Origin: an uncultured Coriobacteriales bacterium | Lineage (GTDB): Bacteria > Actinomycetota > Coriobacteriia > Coriobacteriales > UMGS124 | Length of the DNA stretch: 64,000 bases | Assembly: GCA_934654475.1 (NCBI GenBank) | Contig: CAKUFZ010000001.1 | Span: forward strand, 1 to 64,000 | Direction of reading: 5' to 3' | Part shown: positions 34,953-44,102 of the stretch, one piece after another | Layout of the letters: every line of letters starts with the position of its first letter | Position numbering within the stretch: the first letter of the stretch is position 1 | Made by a program: the position numbers and the translations under genes | Notes under the pieces: generated by a model | What the model was told of the DNA's origin: nothing | Database searches by the model: none | What the model saw: only the letters and a program-made list of their open reading frames with translations

Positions 34953-36734
34953 TTAAAGCACGCGCAGGGAAACTTCCTTGAGCTGCTTCGTGCTGACCTC
35001 GCTGGGTGCCGCGCTCATAAGGTCGCTGCCCGAGGAGGTCTTGGGGAAGGCCATGACGTCGCGGATGGAGTCGCAGCCGCACAGCAGCATGCAGACGCGA
35101 TCCAGGCCCAGGGCGAAACCGCCCAGGGTGGGGGCACCATAGCCGAGCGCCTCGATGAGGTAGCCGAACTGGGCGTTTGCCTGCTCCTCGGTGAAACCAA
35201 GGCGCTTGAGAACGCGCATCTGCAGGTCGGCGTTGTGGATACGGATACCGCCGCCGCCGGCCTCGTAGCCGTCCATGACGAAGTCATAGGTGTAGGAGCC
35301 CACGCTCAGCGGGTCGTCCTCGATCTTGTCGAGGTCCTCATAGCAAGGCTGGGTGAAGGGATGGTGCTCGGCGGAGTAACGCTTCTCATCCTCGTCGTAC
35401 TTGAACATCGGGAAGTCGACAACCCACAGGAAGTCGTGGCCCTCACGCTTGATGCCCAGTGCGTTTGCCATGTGGGTGCGCATGCCGCCCAGAATCTCGT
35501 CGGCAAGCACGCGGCCGCAGGCGGCGAACATAACGAGGTCGCCGGGCTCAACGTTGGCGCGCTCCTTGAGGGCGGCCATCTCCTCGTCAGAGAAGAACTT
35601 GACGATGGGGCTGTTGACGGAGCCGTCCTCACGGAAAGCGATCCAGGCAAGGCCCTTGGCGCCGAAGGTCTCGGCGACCTTGGGAAGCTTGTCGATCTCG
35701 CCGCGGGTCCAGGTGCCGGCGCCCTTGGCGTTGATGCACTTGACGACCTGGCCCTCGGTGTTGGCAGCCGTGGCAAAAACCTTGAACTGCGAGTTCGCGA
35801 AGATGTCAGTCAGGTCGACCAGGTGCATGCCGTAACGCGTGTCAGGCTTGTCGCATCCGTAGGTGTCCATGGCCTCCCAGTAGGGCATGCGGCGCAGCGG
35901 CGTGGGCAGCTCGACGCCCACATGGGCGAAGGCGTCCTTCAGGACGTCCTCAAGAAGGCAGATGGCACCGTCCATGTCGATGAACGACATCTCGAGGTCG
36001 ACCTGGGTGAACTCAGGCTGGCGATCGGCGCGCAGGTCCTCGTCGCGGAAGCACTTGGCGACCTGGTAGTAGCGCTCAACGCCGCTCACCATGAGCAGCT
36101 CTTTGAGCAGCTGGGGCGACTGGGGAAGAGCGTAGAAGTTGCCCGGCTGGATGCGGCTCGGGACGATGAAGTCGCGAGCGCCCTCAGGCGAGGACTTGAA
36201 CAGGATGGGCGTCTCGACCTCGAGGAACGCGCGGTTGTGCAGAGCCTCGCGCATGCCCCAGCAGAAGGAGTTGCGCACCTTGAGGTTGTTGAGCATCTCG
36301 GGACGGCGCAGGTCCAGGTAGCGGTAGCGCAGGCGCGTGTCCTCGGCGGTATCGATGCCGTCCTCAATCTGGAAGGGCGGGGTCTTGCACGTGTTGATCA
36401 CCTTGATGTCGGTGATGAGGACCTCGACCTCGCCGGTGACCATGTTGGGGTTCGTGGTGTCGTCAGGACGATGGCGCACCGTGCCGGTGACGGAGATGGG
36501 CCACTCGGGACGGATGGTCTCGGCGGTGTGGAACGCCTCGGCGCCAGAAAGCTCCGGGTCGAACGTGCACTGCGTGAGACCCTCGCGGTCGCGCAAGTCG
36601 ACGAAGATGAGACCGCCGTGGTCGCGGCGGTGCTGCACCCAGCCATTAAGCGTGACGGTGGCGCCAATGTCGCTGGCGCGCAGCTCGCCACAGGTGTGAG
36701 TGTGCGTTGAATGCTCGTTCAGAACGCTCGTCAT
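34953..36734 (-). CDS. aspS: Aspartyl-tRNA synthetase
   Basis: Charges tRNA-Asp (593 aa, bacterial class IIb type). The N-terminal OB anticodon-binding domain begins near residue 18 (LNGWVQHRRDHGGLIFVDLRDREG). Class II motif 1 lies around FLEVETPIL, motif 2 is CFRDEDLRADRQPEFTQVD, and motif 3 is GGFALGLDRVCML. The bacterial insertion (GAD) domain lies between motifs 2 and 3. The stop codon falls in a tandem 10-base repeat (CTTTAAAGCA twice, 34941-34960). The leader is rich in hairpins. Confidence 0.97.
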   Translation of the reverse strand: MTSVLNEHSTHTHTCGELRASDIGATVTLNGWVQHRRDHGGLIFVDLRDREGLTQCTFDPELSGAEAFHTAETIRPEWPISVTGTVRHRPDDTTNPNMVTGEVEVLITDIKVINTCKTPPFQIEDGIDTAEDTRLRYRYLDLRRPEMLNNLKVRNSFCWGMREALHNRAFLEVETPILFKSSPEGARDFIVPSRIQPGNFYALPQSPQLLKELLMVSGVERYYQVAKCFRDEDLRADRQPEFTQVDLEMSFIDMDGAICLLEDVLKDAFAHVGVELPTPLRRMPYWEAMDTYGCDKPDTRYGMHLVDLTDIFANSQFKVFATAANTEGQVVKCINAKGAGTWTRGEIDKLPKVAETFGAKGLAWIAFREDGSVNSPIVKFFSDEEMAALKERANVEPGDLVMFAACGRVLADEILGGMRTHMANALGIKREGHDFLWVVDFPMFKYDEDEKRYSAEHHPFTQPCYEDLDKIEDDPLSVGSYTYDFVMDGYEAGGGGIRIHNADLQMRVLKRLGFTEEQANAQFGYLIEALGYGAPTLGGFALGLDRVCMLLCGCDSIRDVMAFPKTSSGSDLMSAAPSEVSTKQLKEVSLRVL

Positions 36735-36889
36735 TGGGGGGTCTCCCTAATCGGTCTGTGTCACCCCGTGTCGGTTCGGGTGACTTGCCTACAGACGCCC
36801 GGCGTGCGTAAACGGCGCACAACCAGGCAGTCGCCTCCCGGGCGGAAGGCGACAAATCCCAATGATAACGCTCTTTTGTGAATTATGGA
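36735..36889 (-). promoter_or_regulatory. Structured leader before aspS
   Basis: Three short inverted repeats follow one another: GTCACCC/GGGTGAC (36760-36784), GTGCG/CGCAC (36804-36820) and GTCGCCT/AGGCGAC (about 36829-36853). None is followed by a T-run on the minus strand. The T-box core sequence was not found. The region lies between the DUF47 gene and aspS and may carry the aspS promoter. Confidence 0.35.
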
Positions 36890-37525
36890 TTAAGAGTTCT
36901 TGAGCATGACTTTCTGCATGACACAAGCAACGTCCTCGCATGCGTCGCAGCAGGCCTCCATGTGAGAGAACATGCCGTTCCACGAAATGAGGTACGCAGC
37001 CGAGGCGTCAGGGTGGTTGGCAAACAGGTCGCGCTTGTTCTCGATGTAGAACTCGTCGCCCTCAGACTCACGGTCATGCACGGCAATGAGAAGCTTTTCA
37101 AGCTTCTTGGGCTTCTTGAACTCGTTGAATGCCTTCGTCGCCTCGTAGAGCGCCTCAACCGCGGCATCGATGACGCGCGCAGTGGGCACAACCGCGGGGT
37201 GAAGCTCGTTGAAGTCGTACATATAGATGTGCTGCACGACCTCCTCGATCTCGTCGGTCACATCGTCGAGCAGCATGGTGAGCTCGGTGACGTCCTCGCG
37301 ATCGATGGGAGGCAAAAACTCGGTGGCGAGACGCTCGATGATCTCGTGGGCGATGTCATCTCCCTCGTTCTCGATGGTGTGAATCACCTCCATCTTCCCG
37401 CGAAGCCACTCGGGATCGGGCTTGAAGTTCTCGACGACATCGAGCAGGGCCTGCGACTCCTTGCGAGCGATGTCGGCCTGGGCACAAAACGCTTCAAAAT
37501 AGTCGAACTTGTGCTTCTTCGGCAT
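36890..37525 (-). CDS. PhoU-like DUF47 protein, probable Pit accessory protein
   Basis: A 211-residue helical protein of the DUF47/PhoU group. Typical features are the YFEAFCAQADIA start, the metal-binding E/D pattern IENEGDDIAHEIIERL, and the mirrored repeat VHDRESEGDEFY. Such proteins regulate Pit-type phosphate transporters and are usually encoded next to them. Here the pit gene is 3.2 kb away, on the other strand, beyond an M16C protease gene. The ATG at 37525 has GAAAGG upstream; an ATG at 37558 adds an unlikely N-terminus. Confidence 0.88.
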   Translation of the reverse strand: MPKKHKFDYFEAFCAQADIARKESQALLDVVENFKPDPEWLRGKMEVIHTIENEGDDIAHEIIERLATEFLPPIDREDVTELTMLLDDVTDEIEEVVQHIYMYDFNELHPAVVPTARVIDAAVEALYEATKAFNEFKKPKKLEKLLIAVHDRESEGDEFYIENKRDLFANHPDASAAYLISWNGMFSHMEACCDACEDVACVMQKVMLKNS

Positions 37526-37678
37526 GAGAAAGCCTTTCGTTTTGGAAGATAAACGCACGACTCATCCATCATACCCACCTTGAGCCCCCCACAGGAAGAA
37601 AAGCGTGCCTTCATCGCTGAGAGGACATACCGCACGGGTACAATTCGACTCGTCAAACACGATGAGAAAGGTTGAGTT

Positions 37679-40615
37679 ATGGCCGATACGTCCAACCAAA
37701 CCGCGCGCAACCTTCATGTGGGCGACGTGCTGCACGGTTTTCGGGTCGAACGCATAGAGGACCTGCCCGAAATCGACGGTCGAGCCGTGGTGATGCGCCA
37801 CGATCAGACCGGCACGCCGCTCATGTGGCTTGCAAACGAAGATGAGAACAAGTCGTTTTCCGTCACGTTCAAGACGCCGCCCGTCGACAACACGGGCGTC
37901 TTTCACATCCTAGAGCACTCCGTTTTGTGCGGCAGCGACCAGTATCCGGTAAAGGAGCCGTTCGTCAACCTGCTCAAAACCTCGATGCAGACGTTCCTCA
38001 ACGCGCTCACGTTCTCCGACAAGACGATGTACCCGGTCGCAAGCACCAATGAGCGCGACCTCATGAACTTGATGAGTGTCTACCTCGACGCCGTACTCTT
38101 CCCCCAGCTCTACCACAAGCGCGCAATCTTCGAACAAGAAGGCTGGCATTACGAAGTGGAGGGCGAAGGCGCAGACAGGCACCTCGTGACCAATGGCGTT
38201 GTGCTCAACGAGATGCGCGGGGCCATGTCCGACCCGGACGAGGTCGCTCTGGCAGGCCTCAACGCGGCGCTGTTCCCCGACACCGCCTACGGATACGAAT
38301 CCGGCGGCAACCCCGCGGCCATCCCCAACCTCACCTATGAGTCGTACCTGGACACCCACGCGCGCCATTACAACATGGCAAACGCCCGCATCGTGCTGTA
38401 CGGCGACATCGCTCTCATGCCCGAGCTCGAGCTCATCGCAAGCTTCATCGACAAGGAGCGTCAAAGCGGACGCGCGGCCGGTTCTGCAAACCCCCTGGAA
38501 CTTCAGGCGCCCGTCGTACGTCTCGACGCGCATAAGGAGATGCAGACAAGCCCCGACAACGCCTGCGTCACGGAAGGATTCGTCATCGGAACGTTCCGCG
38601 ACCGCACGCGCGTCCTGGCCTGCGAGATTCTGTGCGACGCCCTCATGGGCAGCAACGAGGCCCCGCTCAAGCGCGCGATTCTCGAATCGGACTTGGGCTG
38701 CGACGTGGACTGCTTCGTGTACGACGGCCTGCGGCAGCCGTATGTGGTCATCGAGCTGCGCGGCGCACGCGCCGGGGCGGCAGACGAGCTCACCGAGCTG
38801 TTGAAGGCCGAGTTTTCCCGCATGGCACGCGAGGGCGTGCCGCGCGCAGAACTCTCGGCGGCACTCGACGCCGCCGACTTCAGCCTGCGCGAGCGTGACT
38901 CGGGCATGGCCGATGGCGTGGCGCTGGCCATCAACGCCATGTGCGGCTGGCTGTACGACGACGAGATGCCCTGCGATTACCTGCGCTACGAAGACTCGAT
39001 GCGCACGCTGCGCGAGGGCCTCACCACGACGTTTTGGGAAGATACCGTACGCGACATCTTTGTCGACACGAATCACCACGGCCGCTGCGAGCTTATCGCC
39101 CTCGAAGAAGATGAGCGCGAGGCGGAACAAGACCAGGTCGATGCAGCCGAGGAGGTATCGCCCCAGCAACTTGACGATGTTGAGCGTGCAGCCAACGAGT
39201 TGCATCGCATCCAAGACGAGCCCGACTCCCCCGAGGCGCTTGCCACCCTGCCACGCCTGCACTTGTGCGATGTGGGGCAGGGCCCGACGGAGACACCCTT
39301 CGTTTTGGCCCAAGACACCCCGCTGCCGTGCGCCCATTACGACCTGGACACACGCCGCATCGATTACACCTATCATTACTTCCCCCTCGACGACCTAGCC
39401 TGGGACGAGCTCTGCTATGTGACGCTTGCCTGCAGCCTGCTCGGCAAGATGGCCACAACCAGCCACAGCGCCGCAGAGCTCGACCTGCTTGTGGAAAGCC
39501 GCCTGGGACGCCTTGGGTTCTCCACCCATGTGACGCGCCGCGAGGACACGGGACAGCCTTGTGCCTGGCTTGTCGTGGGGGCCTGCGCCCTTTCGGAAAA
39601 CGTCATCGACCTGGCCGAGCTGCCCGCACATGTGTGGTCGCAAACCGTCTTTGATGACACCGAGCGCATCCGTACGGTCCTTACGCAGCAAAAGCTCGAT
39701 GCCGAGCAGGCTTTTGCAAACTCCGGCCACTCATACGCCCTGGCACGCGCCATGAGCTACACCGATGACAAAAAGAGGCTGGGCCAGCACTTTGGCGGCG
39801 TCGATTACTACCGTTTCGTCTGCGAGCTGCTCAAAGACTGGACGGAGGTTTCTCGCGACCTTCCGGCCAAACTCGCCGATGTCTGCAAGCGCACGTTCAA
39901 GCGCGGAAACGACTATCACAGCTTCACCGGCCCCAAGTGCGACCTTGCCGCTTACTGGGACAAGGCGGGCACCTTTGGCCTGGAGGAAGCAGGGGCTCAG
40001 CAAACACGCCTCGTCGTTCCCCCTGCTGCGCTCGTCAACGAGGCATTCGTTGTTCCCACTGACGTGTGCTTCGTCTCTAAGGCCCTATGCGGCCCTCTTT
40101 CTGGCAACACGTTCTCCGGCGCATGGAACGTGGCGCAAAAAGCCATCAACTACGAGTATCTCTGGAACGAGATTCGCGTGAAGGGCGGCGCCTACGGCTG
40201 CGGCATCAAACCGGACATCGACGGCGAGGTGGGCTTCTATACCTTCCGCGACCCCAATCTCGACGACTCTCTTGCTCGCATGGACGCCTGCGCCTCCTGG
40301 ATTGAGAGCTACGAACCCACTGAGGAGGACTTGGAGGGTTACATCGTGAGCACCCTTGCGGCCCACGACTCTCCCAAAAAGCCCTACCAGGTGGCACGCA
40401 GGCAAGACGGCCTTTACCTTGCCCGCCGTGACCCCCTCTGGAGAGAGCGCTTGCGCAACGAGGAACTCGCAACGACCCCGCAGGCGCTGCGCGACCTTGC
40501 CCAGGCCCTGCACGGCGTCGCCGAGCAAGGTCGCATCTGTGTCTTCGGCAGCCGTGACATCATTGCAAAGGCGTCTGTGGACCTCGCCGTCGTGGACCTG
40601 ATTTCCAAGCAGTAA
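37679..40615 (+). CDS. M16C-family metalloprotease (presequence protease-like)
   Basis: A 978-residue zinc peptidase of the insulinase/PreP type. The inverted zinc motif HILEH lies at residues 76-80, with the distal Glu in VVLNEMRGAM about 100 residues later. Two homologous halves joined by a helical linker are expected for the length, and the C-terminal half has the conserved GGAYG-containing segment (VKGGAYGCGIK). The family degrades peptides inside a closed chamber. No signal peptide is seen, so it is probably cytoplasmic. GAAAGG precedes the ATG. TACAAT lies 35 bases upstream but lacks a good -35. Confidence 0.93.
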   Translation: MADTSNQTARNLHVGDVLHGFRVERIEDLPEIDGRAVVMRHDQTGTPLMWLANEDENKSFSVTFKTPPVDNTGVFHILEHSVLCGSDQYPVKEPFVNLLKTSMQTFLNALTFSDKTMYPVASTNERDLMNLMSVYLDAVLFPQLYHKRAIFEQEGWHYEVEGEGADRHLVTNGVVLNEMRGAMSDPDEVALAGLNAALFPDTAYGYESGGNPAAIPNLTYESYLDTHARHYNMANARIVLYGDIALMPELELIASFIDKERQSGRAAGSANPLELQAPVVRLDAHKEMQTSPDNACVTEGFVIGTFRDRTRVLACEILCDALMGSNEAPLKRAILESDLGCDVDCFVYDGLRQPYVVIELRGARAGAADELTELLKAEFSRMAREGVPRAELSAALDAADFSLRERDSGMADGVALAINAMCGWLYDDEMPCDYLRYEDSMRTLREGLTTTFWEDTVRDIFVDTNHHGRCELIALEEDEREAEQDQVDAAEEVSPQQLDDVERAANELHRIQDEPDSPEALATLPRLHLCDVGQGPTETPFVLAQDTPLPCAHYDLDTRRIDYTYHYFPLDDLAWDELCYVTLACSLLGKMATTSHSAAELDLLVESRLGRLGFSTHVTRREDTGQPCAWLVVGACALSENVIDLAELPAHVWSQTVFDDTERIRTVLTQQKLDAEQAFANSGHSYALARAMSYTDDKKRLGQHFGGVDYYRFVCELLKDWTEVSRDLPAKLADVCKRTFKRGNDYHSFTGPKCDLAAYWDKAGTFGLEEAGAQQTRLVVPPAALVNEAFVVPTDVCFVSKALCGPLSGNTFSGAWNVAQKAINYEYLWNEIRVKGGAYGCGIKPDIDGEVGFYTFRDPNLDDSLARMDACASWIESYEPTEEDLEGYIVSTLAAHDSPKKPYQVARRQDGLYLARRDPLWRERLRNEELATTPQALRDLAQALHGVAEQGRICVFGSRDIIAKASVDLAVVDLISKQ

Positions 40616-40731
40616 ATCGACCTCTTGTGGCTTTGGCCCGCTTGAGGGCCACTGGGAGCAAGCCATGCTGCTATATTAGTTTTCTGACTTTTGACGTATT
40701 ATTGGCCGATTCTTTACAAAGTTGGGGACCG

Positions 40732-41781
40732 ATGGCACTCACCCTTTCCGCTTTCATCGAACAGGCTGCTATGTATCCTGTTCTATGGCTCATCGTTGCA
40801 CTCGTTATCGCCGTTACCGTCATCTCGGGCGCAACCGACGCACCCAATGCCATCGCAACCGCGGTTTCCACACGGTGCCTGCGCCCCGGCACAGCCATCG
40901 CGCTCGCGTCGGTCTTTAACTTCGTGGGCCTGCTCGGCATGACCTACATCTCCACTGCCGTGGCCCACACCATGTTCGGCATGGTCGATTTCTCGGGAAA
41001 CACCCATGCGGCGCTTCTCGCCTTGGTGGCCGCCATGATAGGAGCCATCGTCTGGGGCGTGTTCTGTTGGCTCATGGGCATCCCGGCCTCGAAGTCCCAC
41101 TCGCTTATCGCTGGCATCACAGGCGGTGCCATCGCACTCAACGGCTGGGCCGGCGTCGTTCCCAGTGAGTGGGCCAAGGTCATCTACGGCATGGTTTTCT
41201 CCCTGGGAGCCGGCTTCATCCTTGGCTGTGTGCTCATGAAGTTCATCAACTTTGCGTGTCGCAACGCCAACCGTCGCAGCGCAAACCGCTTCTTCATGGC
41301 CGTCCAGGATGTGTGTGCCGTGGCGCTCTCGTTCCTGCACGGTGCCCAGGACGGCCAGAAGTTCATGTCCATCGCCCTTCTGGGTATCGCGCTCTCCTTC
41401 GGCTCCTCTGAGCCGAGCGCCGACGGCTTCCCGCTGTGGCTCATGATCGTGTGCTCGCTGGCCATCTCCCTGGGCACGGCCGTAGGAGGCAAGCGCATCA
41501 TCAAGTCTGTCGCCATGGACATGGTCAAGCTTGAGGTTCCCCAGGGCGTTGCCGCGAGCCTCTCGACGAGCATTACCCTGCTTATCGCCTCGCTCACGGG
41601 CATGCCGGTTTCCACCTCGCACGCCAACACGTCTTCCATCATGGGCGTGGGCTTCATCAAGAACCCTCACAAGGTGAAGTGGGACATTGCCAAGCACATG
41701 GCCGCAGCCTGGGTGCTCACCTTCCCCTGCTGCGGCCTCATCGGCTTTGCCCTGGCCAAGCTGTTCATGACCATCTTCTAG
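40732..41781 (+). CDS. pit: Inorganic phosphate transporter, Pit family
   Basis: Membrane carrier for phosphate (or metal-phosphate) uptake, 349 aa with about ten hydrophobic helices. The two family repeats are visible as ISGATDAPNAIATAVST plus GIPASKSHSLIAG in the first half, and HGAQDGQKFMSIA plus GMPVSTSHANTSSIMG in the second. The ATG at 40732 has GGGGA just upstream and starts right before the first helix; an in-frame ATG at 40627 would add 35 non-membrane residues. It lies 116 bases after the M16C gene and ends in a strong terminator. Its likely regulator is the DUF47 protein at 36.9 kb. Confidence 0.94.
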   Translation: MALTLSAFIEQAAMYPVLWLIVALVIAVTVISGATDAPNAIATAVSTRCLRPGTAIALASVFNFVGLLGMTYISTAVAHTMFGMVDFSGNTHAALLALVAAMIGAIVWGVFCWLMGIPASKSHSLIAGITGGAIALNGWAGVVPSEWAKVIYGMVFSLGAGFILGCVLMKFINFACRNANRRSANRFFMAVQDVCAVALSFLHGAQDGQKFMSIALLGIALSFGSSEPSADGFPLWLMIVCSLAISLGTAVGGKRIIKSVAMDMVKLEVPQGVAASLSTSITLLIASLTGMPVSTSHANTSSIMGVGFIKNPHKVKWDIAKHMAAAWVLTFPCCGLIGFALAKLFMTIF

Positions 41782-41820
41782 GGCTTTCATTTCACATCGC
41801 ACCACGTGCCAGCAAACACA

Positions 41821-41866
41821 GACGGGCCGGGCCTGCTTCATCGCATGCCCGGCCCGTCTTGTTTTT
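41821..41866 (+). terminator. Intrinsic terminator after pit
   Basis: GACGGGCCGGGC (41821-41832) pairs with GCCCGGCCCGTC (41847-41858), followed by TTGTTTTT. Confidence 0.92.
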
Positions 41867-41873
41867 AGGCACT

Positions 41874-41905
41874 AAAAAGGGGCTCGAGATGAATCCCCGA
41901 GCCCC
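41874..41905 (-). terminator. Intrinsic terminator after dapL
   Basis: On the minus strand GGGGCTCG (41905-41898) pairs with CGAGCCCC (41886-41879) and is followed by TTTTT. It ends the long ribosomal-ECF-truA-dapL string and faces the pit terminator. Confidence 0.85.
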
Positions 41906-41939
41906 TCGCTTGCGGTCTTTAACAGCTGCAACTGTATTC

Positions 41940-43139
41940 TTACGCCAGACCCTCGGCGTGAAGAACCGTCGCGATGCGCTCCATAGCCTCCTTGCAGTCG
42001 GCCGTGCTGCCAAAAGCAGAAAGACGGAAGTAACCCTCGCCAGCAGGACCAAAGCCAACGCCAGGCGTACCTACTACCTGGGCCTTCTCAAGCAGGAAGT
42101 CAAAGAAGTCCCACGAGCTCATCTGGTTGGGGCATTCAAGCCAGATGTAGGGAGAGTTCTTGCCACCAGTGTAACGGATGCCAAGCTTGTCGAGACCCTC
42201 GGCAATCGTGCGGGCGTTGAAGAGGTAGATGTCCACCTGCTCGGCCGTTTCCTTCAGGCCCACAGGGGAAAGCGCCATCTGGGCAGCACGTTGCACAATG
42301 TAGGGCACGCCGTTGAACTTCGTGTTCTGGCGGCGTCGCCACAAAGCGTTGAGGTTACCGTCGGCGACCTCAAGATCGGTAGGAACGATGGTGAAGCCGC
42401 AACGCACGCCGGTGAAGCCAGCGCGCTTGGAGAACGAAGAGATCTCAACCGCACACTTGCGCGCGCCTTCAATCTCAAAGATCGTATGCGGAACGCCCGG
42501 CTCACGGATGAAGCTCTCGTACGCGGAGTCGAAAATGATGAGAGCATTGTTTGCAAGCGCGTAATCGACCCATGCCTTGAGGCCGTCTGCGTCATAGGTG
42601 GCACCCGTGGGGTTGTTCGGCGAGCAAATGTAGATGACGTCGGCGTGTACGTCGCTGTCGGGACGGGGAAGGAACCCGCCCTCGACGTCGCTGCTGGCAA
42701 ACAGGATATGGTTTGCCGCCATGACGTTTGTGTCGACGTAAGCCGGATACACAGGGTCAGGAATGAGCACGTTCGAACCGGGCTCGATGATGTCAAGGAA
42801 GTTGCCCAGGTCGCTCTTGGCACCGTCGGACACGAAGACCTCGTCGAGACCGACCTCAACACCCAGACCATGATAGAAATCCTTTACCGCCTGGCGAACA
42901 AACTCATAGCCCTCGGCGTCATCGCAATACCCGCGGAACGTCTCAGCAACGCTCATCTCGTCCACCGCTTTGTGCATGGCCTCAACGATGCAGGGGGCGA
43001 GGGGCAGCGTCACGTCTCCGATACCAAGTCGAATAACGCGCTCTTCGGGGTGAGCCTGCTTGTAGGCGGCAACCTTCTTTGCAACGGTGGAAAACAAATA
43101 GCTCTTCTCGAGCTTATTAAACGACGGGTTGGTCTTCAA
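41940..43139 (-). CDS. dapL: LL-diaminopimelate aminotransferase
   Basis: PLP-dependent transfer from glutamate to tetrahydrodipicolinate, giving LL-diaminopimelate for lysine and cell wall in one step. The TTG start at 43139 (GGAG seven bases upstream) gives KTNPSFNKLEKSYLFSTVAKKV, which fits the family N-terminus; length is then 399 aa. An ATG at 43196 overlaps truA. The PLP lysine lies in SSFSKRAGFTGVR; other motifs are YCSPNNPTGA-like (YICSPNNPTGA) and FDSAYESFI. It lies 50 bases after truA. Confidence 0.92.
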   Translation of the reverse strand: MKTNPSFNKLEKSYLFSTVAKKVAAYKQAHPEERVIRLGIGDVTLPLAPCIVEAMHKAVDEMSVAETFRGYCDDAEGYEFVRQAVKDFYHGLGVEVGLDEVFVSDGAKSDLGNFLDIIEPGSNVLIPDPVYPAYVDTNVMAANHILFASSDVEGGFLPRPDSDVHADVIYICSPNNPTGATYDADGLKAWVDYALANNALIIFDSAYESFIREPGVPHTIFEIEGARKCAVEISSFSKRAGFTGVRCGFTIVPTDLEVADGNLNALWRRRQNTKFNGVPYIVQRAAQMALSPVGLKETAEQVDIYLFNARTIAEGLDKLGIRYTGGKNSPYIWLECPNQMSSWDFFDFLLEKAQVVGTPGVGFGPAGEGYFRLSAFGSTADCKEAMERIATVLHAEGLA

Positions 43140-43189
43140 GGCGTGTCTCCAATCTGGATGCATCGATGCATATCGAAAGCGATGATACG

Positions 43190-44032
43190 TTACCAAGGTT
43201 TCAAAACGTCGTCAGGATATTGAACGTCCCAAAACGTCAGGCCACAAGCCGGTGCACAGGGCCCGGCGGCGCAACGTTCGCATGCAGCCAGCGCCTGGCT
43301 TACCCACTCAACAGGCCTTCTTCCTAGGCCAACCTCCACAAGGGTTCCCACAATGGAGCGGACCATGGAGTGAAGGAACGCATTGCCCACAATGTCAAAA
43401 ACGAGCGTCTCTTCTCCAAGCACAACCTCAGGCTCAAAGAACGCCGACATCACATAACGACACGTCGGCTTGTCTACAGCGCTCTGAGCCTTGCAGAAGC
43501 TCTTGAAGTCATGTTCGCCTATCAGGCAGCGTGCCGCCTCGTTCATGGCATTGGCATCGAGTGCATGGGGCTGAGCAGTACGAATCCACCAGCTCCAGTT
43601 GGCACAAAAAAGCGGACCGACAGGACCCGAACAAAGGTGATACCGATATCGACGCGCACGAGCATCAAATCGCGCGGAGAAGCCCGTCGGCGCTCGATAC
43701 AGCTCATACACGCGGATGTCCGGCGGAAGAACCGCGCCGAGCGAGCGCAGCAGGCGCTGGGAGGTGCGCTGCTCAAACTCCTCGGCCCCAAACGGCAGGC
43801 TCACGTATTGTGCGCGAGCATGGACCCCCGCATCCGTCCTGCCTGCACACGTCAGCTCAACATCACGGCGCAACACCGTGCGCAGCGCCTGTCGCAGCTC
43901 ACCTGCCACTGTCTTGACATGAGGTTGCTTCTCCTGCTGCGCAAATCCAGCGTAGGAGGTCCCGTCGTAACCCACACGCAGCACAAGAGTCTCGTTGCCG
44001 CTATCCAAGGTCGCCTGGTTTTCTGCTTCCAC
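43190..44032 (-). CDS. truA: tRNA pseudouridine synthase A
   Basis: Forms pseudouridine at positions 38-40 of tRNA anticodon stems (280 aa). The catalytic Asp is D67 in CAGRTDAGVHARAQ. Other family marks are RVGYDGTSYAGF at the start, ARRYRYHLCSG and FLHSMVRSIVGTLVEVGLGR. It stands directly after ecfT, a position conserved in Firmicutes and many other bacteria. Confidence 0.96.
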   Translation of the reverse strand: MEAENQATLDSGNETLVLRVGYDGTSYAGFAQQEKQPHVKTVAGELRQALRTVLRRDVELTCAGRTDAGVHARAQYVSLPFGAEEFEQRTSQRLLRSLGAVLPPDIRVYELYRAPTGFSARFDARARRYRYHLCSGPVGPLFCANWSWWIRTAQPHALDANAMNEAARCLIGEHDFKSFCKAQSAVDKPTCRYVMSAFFEPEVVLGEETLVFDIVGNAFLHSMVRSIVGTLVEVGLGRRPVEWVSQALAACERCAAGPCAPACGLTFWDVQYPDDVLKPW

Positions 44033-44102
44033 GCAGAGACACTCCCCTTCTCAATCTCATTCGGACACGCGCCGTATCGGGTGGCGCACCAACAATGCGC
44101 GG

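Noticed and set aside
36735..36889. T-box riboswitch before aspS
   Set aside because: The conserved T-box core and a terminator with T-run are missing.
40680..40731. Promoter TTGACG with TACAAA before pit
   Set aside because: The -10 would lie about ten bases before the ATG, leaving no room for a normal leader.
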